A DNA stretch of 64,000 nucleotides. Source: Williamsia muralis. GTDB lineage: Bacteria; Actinomycetota; Actinomycetes; Mycobacteriales; Mycobacteriaceae. Of this stretch, positions 59,735 to 64,000 are shown in pieces. Location of the stretch: contig NZ_PEBD01000008.1 in NCBI RefSeq assembly GCF_002735905.1, positions 744,001-808,000 of the forward strand. The letters run 5' to 3'. The translations under genes were made by a program, and so were the position numbers. How positions within the stretch are numbered: the first letter of the stretch is position 1; each line of letters starts with the position of its first letter. The notes beneath the pieces are model-generated. The model had not been told where the DNA came from and did not search any database. It was given only the letters and a program-made list of their open reading frames with translations.

Positions 59735-61434
59735 GCGCACCCTCCGCACACACCGTTGACCTGCTGGTCATCGGTGCCGGCACCGGTATGGCCGCCGCAC
59801 TTGCCGCGCACGAGATGGGTCTGAGCAGCCTGGTCGTCGAGAAGTCGGAGTACGTGGGTGGTTCGACCGCCCGCTCCGGCGGCGCGTTCTGGATTCCCGG
59901 CAACCCGGTACTCTCGCGCGAACAACCCGAAGACACGACCGAGGTTGCGGCGACCTATCTGGACTCGGTCGTCGGAGACACCGCGCCACGCGAGCGAGGC
60001 GCGGCTTTCCTCGACCATGGTTCGGCGACGGTCGAAATGCTCTCGCGCACGACACCGATGAAGTTCATGTGGGCAACGGGCTACTCGGACTATCACCCGG
60101 AGTTGCCGGGCGGCTCCGCGGTCGGTCGGACCTGTGAGTGCAAGCCGTTCAATGCGGCTCAGCTCGGACCCGAACGCGCGCGTTTGCGTCCGGGTCTGAT
60201 GGAGGCGTCGCTACCCATGCCCGTCACCGGTGCGGATTACAAGTGGCTCAATCTGTTGACCAGCGTGCCGCGTAAGGCGTTGTGGCGTGCTGTGAAAGCG
60301 CTGTCCATCGGGGTCGGCGGACTTGCTCTCAGGAAGGAGTATGTGGCCGGCGGTCAAGCTCTGGCCGCGGGCCTGTTCGCCGGAGTCGTGCGTGCTGGGA
60401 TTCCGGTGTGGACCGATTCGCCGTTGCTGCGGCTGCTCTCCGATCAGGGTCGGGTGACGGGTGCGGTGGTGTCCCGCAACGGCGTCGAGACGGTCGTGCA
60501 CGCTCGTCAAGGTGTGGTCTTGGCCGCCGGCGGATTCGATCACGACATGGAGATGCGTCACAAGTTCCAGTCCGATCAGTTGATCGACGGGGTCAGCTTT
60601 GGTGCCACGACGAACACCGGCGACGCGATCAAGATTGGCCAGGAGCTCGGAGCCGGACTCGCGTCGATGGACCAGGCGTGGTGGTTTCCCGCGGTGGCGG
60701 CGGTCCCGGGCGGGTCGCCGTCGGTCCTGCTCGCCGAGCGGTCGTTGCCGGGTTCGCTCATCATCGACGCCTCGGGTCGCCGGTTCATCAACGAAGCCGT
60801 CGACTACATGAGCTTCGGCCAACGCGTGCTAGAGCGTGAACGCGCCGGTGACCCGGTCGGGGAGATGTGGCTCGTCTTCGATCAGAAATACCGGAACAGC
60901 TACGTCATGGCGGGCGGTCTCTTCCCCCGGCAACCGTTGCCCCAGAAGTGGTATGACGAGGGCATCGCGGTGGCGGCCGAAAATCCGCGCGACCTCGCGG
61001 TGCGGATGGGGGTCGATGAGTCCCGGTTCGTCGACACCTTCAACTCGTTCAACGCCGCTGCCGATGTGGGTGTCGACCATGCCTTCGGCAGGGGTGCGAG
61101 TGCGTACGACCGCTACTACGGCGATCCGACCGTCACGCCGAACCCTAATTTGCGTGCCCTGCATCGCGATTCGCTCTACGCGGTCCGGGTTGTGCTGAGC
61201 GATCTGGGAACCTGTGGTGGTTTGCGTGCCGACGACCGAGCACGTGTTCTCCGAGAGGACGGCTCGGTGATCGACGGTCTGTACGCCATCGGCAATTCCG
61301 CCGCCAACGCATTCGGCTCCACCTATCCCGGCGCCGGCGCGACGATCGGTCAGGGGCTCGTCTACGGGTACATCGCCGCACTCACGGCCGCCGGGCGTTT
61401 ACCGGAGCCTGCGAAAGTTATCACTGACAACTGA
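59731..61434 (+). CDS. kstD: 3-ketosteroid delta1-dehydrogenase KstD
   Basis: A 567-residue FAD enzyme. VIGAGTGMAAALAA binds FAD, GYSDYHPE carries the Tyr equivalent to Tyr119, RRFINEAVDYMS the Tyr318 region and YPGAGATIGQG the Tyr487/Gly491 region. It makes the 1,4-diene-3-one, which with KshAB causes ring B opening. It is the last gene of the rightward run from kshB, followed by a perfect 17-bp hairpin. Copy 2 at 44962 is shorter and more diverged. Confidence 0.9.
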   Translation: MSAPSAHTVDLLVIGAGTGMAAALAAHEMGLSSLVVEKSEYVGGSTARSGGAFWIPGNPVLSREQPEDTTEVAATYLDSVVGDTAPRERGAAFLDHGSATVEMLSRTTPMKFMWATGYSDYHPELPGGSAVGRTCECKPFNAAQLGPERARLRPGLMEASLPMPVTGADYKWLNLLTSVPRKALWRAVKALSIGVGGLALRKEYVAGGQALAAGLFAGVVRAGIPVWTDSPLLRLLSDQGRVTGAVVSRNGVETVVHARQGVVLAAGGFDHDMEMRHKFQSDQLIDGVSFGATTNTGDAIKIGQELGAGLASMDQAWWFPAVAAVPGGSPSVLLAERSLPGSLIIDASGRRFINEAVDYMSFGQRVLERERAGDPVGEMWLVFDQKYRNSYVMAGGLFPRQPLPQKWYDEGIAVAAENPRDLAVRMGVDESRFVDTFNSFNAAADVGVDHAFGRGASAYDRYYGDPTVTPNPNLRALHRDSLYAVRVVLSDLGTCGGLRADDRARVLREDGSVIDGLYAIGNSAANAFGSTYPGAGATIGQGLVYGYIAALTAAGRLPEPAKVITDN

Positions 61435-61439
61435 ACAGC

Positions 61440-61477
61440 GAGAACGGCCCCGATGACCAGTCATCGGGGCCGTTCTC
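61440..61477. terminator. Perfect bidirectional hairpin terminator
   Basis: A 17-base arm (61440-61456) pairs perfectly with 61461-61477 around a CCAG loop. It separates convergent kstD and the SDR. Confidence 0.88.
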
Positions 61478-61489
61478 GTGTTCAGAGTG

Positions 61490-62305
61490 TTAGCGAGCGT
61501 TGAAGCCCGCGTCGACGGGGAATGTCACACCGGTGATGTACTTGCCGGCGTCGCTGACCAGAAAAGCGATTGCGTTGGAGACGTCGATCGGATCGATGAA
61601 CGGCACCGGCATGATGTTGCGGACCGCGTCGAAGTCGGCGTTCGGATCGCTGTAGAACTGTTCGATGATCGGATTCTGGATCATCGGGGTGGCCACGCCC
61701 GTGGGGTGGATGGTGTTCACCCGGATGTTCTGCGGGCCCAGCCAGTTGGCGTAGTTGCGCATCAGGCCGACCACGCCGTGCTTGGCGGCGGTATAGGCCG
61801 CGTTCACCCCACCCATGCCGCCGGTGCCTTTGAGGCCCTGGCTGGAGCTGGTGATCACAATCGACCCGCCCTCGTTGGCGAGGAGGCTGGGCACCGCTGC
61901 GTCGACCGTGTTGTGGACACCGTTGAGATTGACGTCGATGACGTCCAGGAAGGCTTCGTGGGTGTTCACGTTGACGCCCAGAGGCATGATGCCCGCGTTG
62001 GCGAGCACGATGTCGACACGTCGACCGAGGGTCTCCTCGCCGCGTGCGAGCGCTGACGACACCGCTTCTGGATCACGGACATCGCCTTGCGATGCCACGA
62101 TCTTGCCGCCGGCCGCCTCGACCTCCTTGATCGTGATGTCGAGGTCGTCCGGCGTCGACATTGCGTACTCGACCGTGGAGATCTGCGCGCACAGGTCGAG
62201 CGCGATGATGTCGGCGCCCTCACTCGCGAGTTTGATCGCGTGACTGCGGCCCTGACCCCGCGCGGCACCGGTGATGAAGGCTACTTTGCCATCGAGCGTT
62301 CCCAT
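61490..62305 (-). CDS. Mycofactocin-coupled short-chain dehydrogenase
   Basis: A 271-residue SDR of the mycofactocin-coupled group. The N-terminus VAFITGAARGQGRSHAIKLA and ADIIALDLC, followed by an insertion of about 20 residues around STVEYAMSTPDDL, is the hallmark of carveol-dehydrogenase-like enzymes with non-exchangeable NAD. Catalytic YTAAK is near 180. They oxidise secondary alcohols on terpenes and steroids with mycofactocin as electron carrier. The ATG at 62305 follows GAGGAAG. It is divergent from hsaB. No mycofactocin biosynthesis genes lie in the window. Confidence 0.85.
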   Translation of the reverse strand: MGTLDGKVAFITGAARGQGRSHAIKLASEGADIIALDLCAQISTVEYAMSTPDDLDITIKEVEAAGGKIVASQGDVRDPEAVSSALARGEETLGRRVDIVLANAGIMPLGVNVNTHEAFLDVIDVNLNGVHNTVDAAVPSLLANEGGSIVITSSSQGLKGTGGMGGVNAAYTAAKHGVVGLMRNYANWLGPQNIRVNTIHPTGVATPMIQNPIIEQFYSDPNADFDAVRNIMPVPFIDPIDVSNAIAFLVSDAGKYITGVTFPVDAGFNAR

Positions 62306-62496
62306 TGCTTCCTCTCGGTCCCGACTACGTGATTGCTCATTGTGGTTGCTGTTCCCCTGGCGGACAGGAGTTCTGCGCACCAGGGGCGGTCCTCCATAGA
62401 GGAGGATTTCGGTAAAACTACGAGGAAACGGAGGCCGGGCCAAGACGGGTTCCTGACCAGCGGGACGGGCCCGGGAGCGCGGCGGCTGAATGTCCG

Positions 62497-62511
62497 TCCC
62501 GGCCAACGGGA
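62497..62511. promoter_or_regulatory. TCCC-GGGA palindrome site f
   Basis: TCCCGGCCAACGGGA matches all 15 consensus positions. It lies in the hsaB / SDR divergent promoter, 72 bases before the hsaB start. Confidence 0.6.
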
Positions 62512-62582
62512 ATCAGGACGCGCATGACGATCGCGAGAACTATGGTCCATCACATCGGTGTCGACGGGAGGAGATGGGCGTG

Positions 62583-63131
62583 ATGGCATCAGTTCCGGAT
62601 CGGGCGGCGCGCACGGACGCTGACGGGGGTGCCGGTTTGCCGGAGGTCGACGGACAGCTCATGCGTCGGGTGCTCGGCCACTTCGCGACCGGTGTGGTCG
62701 CGGTGACCGGTGTGGACCCGGACACCGGGGAACCGACCGGTCTGGCCGCCAATTCGTTCACCTCAGTGTCGTTGGACCCGCCGCTGGTCGCGTTCTGTGT
62801 CGCGCAGACGAGTTCGTCGTGGCCTCTCGTCCGCGCGTCAGGGCGGTTCACCATCAACATCCTCGCCGAGGCGCAGGAGCATATCTGTCGTCAGTTGGCC
62901 GCGCGGGGGACCGAGAAATTCCGTGGCCTGGGCTGGGATCCGTCGCCATCCGGTGCGCCGGTGCTGACCGGGACCCTGGCCTGGATCGAAGCGGAGATCG
63001 AGAACGAACACGAGGCCGGCGACCACACGATCGTGGTGGCACGAGTTCGTCATCTGCACGCCTCCGATCAGGCTCCGCTGCTGTTCTTCCGTGGCCAGTA
63101 TGGACGCTTGTCCGCGGCACGGGCGGGTTGA
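62583..63131 (+). CDS. hsaB: Flavin reductase HsaB (3-HSA hydroxylase reductase subunit)
   Basis: A 182-residue flavin reductase-like protein. LRRVLGHFATGVVAVTG-like sequence (here MRRVLGHFATGVVAVTG) opens the domain, GLAANSFTSVSLDPPL is the flavin-binding segment and HTIVVARVRHL the end. It supplies reduced FMN/FAD to HsaA. Starts at 62574, 62580 and 62583 are possible; 62583 has the best distance from GGGAGGAG. It lies more than 10 kb from hsaA. Confidence 0.87.
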   Translation: MASVPDRAARTDADGGAGLPEVDGQLMRRVLGHFATGVVAVTGVDPDTGEPTGLAANSFTSVSLDPPLVAFCVAQTSSSWPLVRASGRFTINILAEAQEHICRQLAARGTEKFRGLGWDPSPSGAPVLTGTLAWIEAEIENEHEAGDHTIVVARVRHLHASDQAPLLFFRGQYGRLSAARAG

Positions 63132-63152
63132 GTGGGGAGAAGGGAGAACACC

Positions 63153-63419
63153 GTGACAATGACGTCGTTGGATTGCAGGGGTTGCGGTCGAGTTGTGCGC
63201 GTCGAGAAGTTCAGCGTGGCACACACGTCCGTCGAATGGACCTTCGACGCGCGAGAATGCCCGTTCATCGCCGCGTTGGCGGATTCCGACGCCTTCGGAT
63301 CGCACTCGCGTCAGTGTGGTCAGTTGCGTCGGACGATCGATCAAGCCGTCGCCGATCACGAACTGACCGAGTCCGTGCTGGAAATGCCGACGGCAGAACA
63401 GCTTCCGCGGTTGCACTGA
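63153..63419 (+). CDS. Small cysteine-rich protein of unknown function
   Basis: An 88-residue protein that I do not recognise. It has a CxxC pair near the N-terminus (DCRGCG), a Cys in ARECPF and another in RQCGQL. Four cysteines at this spacing could bind zinc or an iron-sulfur cluster. A helical charged C-terminus follows. The GTG at 63153 is the likely start; the frame is open to 63132. It lies 21 bases after hsaB and 105 before hsaD, so a role with HsaAB or HsaD is possible. Confidence 0.6.
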   Translation: MTMTSLDCRGCGRVVRVEKFSVAHTSVEWTFDARECPFIAALADSDAFGSHSRQCGQLRRTIDQAVADHELTESVLEMPTAEQLPRLH

Positions 63420-63467
63420 GGCCGGCGCAGTCCTCGAATCGGCCGCGAAGGCTCCGTTCCCGGTGTG

Positions 63468-63482
63468 TGCCGTTGAACGGGA
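63468..63482. promoter_or_regulatory. TCCC-GGGA palindrome site g
   Basis: TGCCGTTGAACGGGA matches 14 of 15 consensus positions, 43 bases before the hsaD start. A further TTCCCG half-site lies just upstream near 63458. Confidence 0.5.
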
Positions 63483-63524
63483 ATGGTGTCTGTCGTTCCG
63501 GGATGACGGTGGCACGCTCGTAGG

Positions 63525-64000
63525 ATGATCAACGCAGACATCCGAACCCCAGGTGCCCGAACACCACACGCCCAGAGCGCAAATTCCCCGACCACACCCG
63601 AACTCCTCGAACTGCCCACCGAGCACGGTGTGTTGCGGTATCGCGAGGCCGGCGATGGCCCGCCCCTTGTCCTCCTCCACGGATCGGGCCCCGGAGTCAC
63701 CGGTTGGCGGAACTTCCGCGGAAATCTATCTGCGCTCGCGGCGCACTTCCGGACGTTCGTGCTGGAGCTCCCGGGATTCGGGGTCAGCGACAGCTTCGGT
63801 GCTCCTCATCCGATGATGTCTGCGCAGACCGCGGTGACTGCTTTCCTCGACGGAATGGGCCTCGACCGCGTGCGTATGATCGGCAACTCGATGGGTGGGT
63901 TCATCGCCACCGACTTCGCGCTGAACTCGCCGTGTCGCGTCGAACGGCTGGTGACCGTCGGCGGCGCCGGGACCAATCTGTACGGTCCGCAACCGGGCGA
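63525..64000 (+). CDS. hsaD: 4,9-DSHA hydrolase HsaD-like meta-cleavage hydrolase (3' end outside window)
   Basis: The first 158 residues of a C-C bond hydrolase, running off the right edge without a stop. After about 35 less conserved residues it reads LLHGSGPGVTGWRNFRGN, the oxyanion motif of BphD/MhpC/HsaD hydrolases, then LPGFGVSD and the nucleophile elbow GNSMGG. HsaD cleaves the ring-opened product of HsaC to HHD and the 9,17-dioxo acid (DOHNAA/HIP). An ATG at 63525 with GTAGG upstream is the likely start. Its place after hsaB fits. Confidence 0.85.
   Translation, partial: MINADIRTPGARTPHAQSANSPTTPELLELPTEHGVLRYREAGDGPPLVLLHGSGPGVTGWRNFRGNLSALAAHFRTFVLELPGFGVSDSFGAPHPMMSAQTAVTAFLDGMGLDRVRMIGNSMGGFIATDFALNSPCRVERLVTVGGAGTNLYGPQPG

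Overview
This window is high-GC actinobacterial DNA, most likely from a mycolic-acid-bearing member of the Mycobacteriales (Gordonia, Williamsia, Rhodococcus or a relative; the genus cannot be fixed from the sequence alone). Support comes from a DesA3-type acyl desaturase next to its flavin/iron-sulfur reductase, an antigen-85-like esterase, a mycofactocin-type short-chain dehydrogenase, SigF-like promoters (GTTT, 15-16 bases, GGGTA) and KstR-like operator boxes.

Left part, 1-23 kb, is chromosomal backbone. At 1-6.5 kb is a stress and regulation group: two GAF-ANTAR proteins, a zinc alcohol dehydrogenase with a small partner, a DUF4383 membrane protein, a STAS protein, PhoU and a hemerythrin protein. 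Three of these promoters look SigF-like. At 6.7-12.5 kb come the desaturase and its reductase, an HSL-type esterase, a 2-oxoglutarate/Fe(II) oxygenase and a CorA transporter. At 12.5-13.1 kb is an AT-rich non-coding stretch. At 13-22.8 kb come a secreted ice-binding-fold protein with Thr-rich and collagen-like repeats coupled to a class F sortase, a divergent Ddl/MurF pair, an acyltransferase, a thioesterase, an antigen-85-like esterase and an aromatic aminotransferase. Two tRNA genes (Ser-GCT, Arg-ACG) close this part.

Right part, 23-64 kb, is a large catabolic region. It starts directly after tRNA-Arg with gene debris (MaoC and transporter remnants), as at the edge of an accessory island. 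It encodes steroid A/B-ring opening: a ketosteroid isomerase with all catalytic residues, two 3-ketosteroid delta1-dehydrogenase-type flavoproteins, KshA and KshB, HsaA, HsaB, HsaC and the start of HsaD. Mixed in are enzymes absent from the canonical cholesterol cluster: two Baeyer-Villiger monooxygenases, two SMP-30-type putative lactonases, a P450 with its own ferredoxin and reductase, eight short-chain dehydrogenases, two MaoC hydratases, a CaiB-type CoA-transferase, an acyl-CoA dehydrogenase pair and two HSL-type esterases. A reasonable reading is a dedicated route for a steroid carrying a ketone side chain or D-ring ketone: isomerise, remove the side chain by Baeyer-Villiger oxidation and hydrolysis, then open rings A/B. 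The exact substrate is inference.

The most interesting regulatory signal is a 15-bp palindrome, consensus TCCCRNYSARYGGGA, found in at least ten intergenic sites between 24 and 63.5 kb, most of them just upstream of catabolic genes. It includes the IclR/kshB divergent promoter and the hsaB and hsaD promoters. I propose it as the operator of the local IclR regulator. A pair of KstR-like boxes near 24.3 kb and a separate inverted repeat before the GntR-containing operon suggest layered control.
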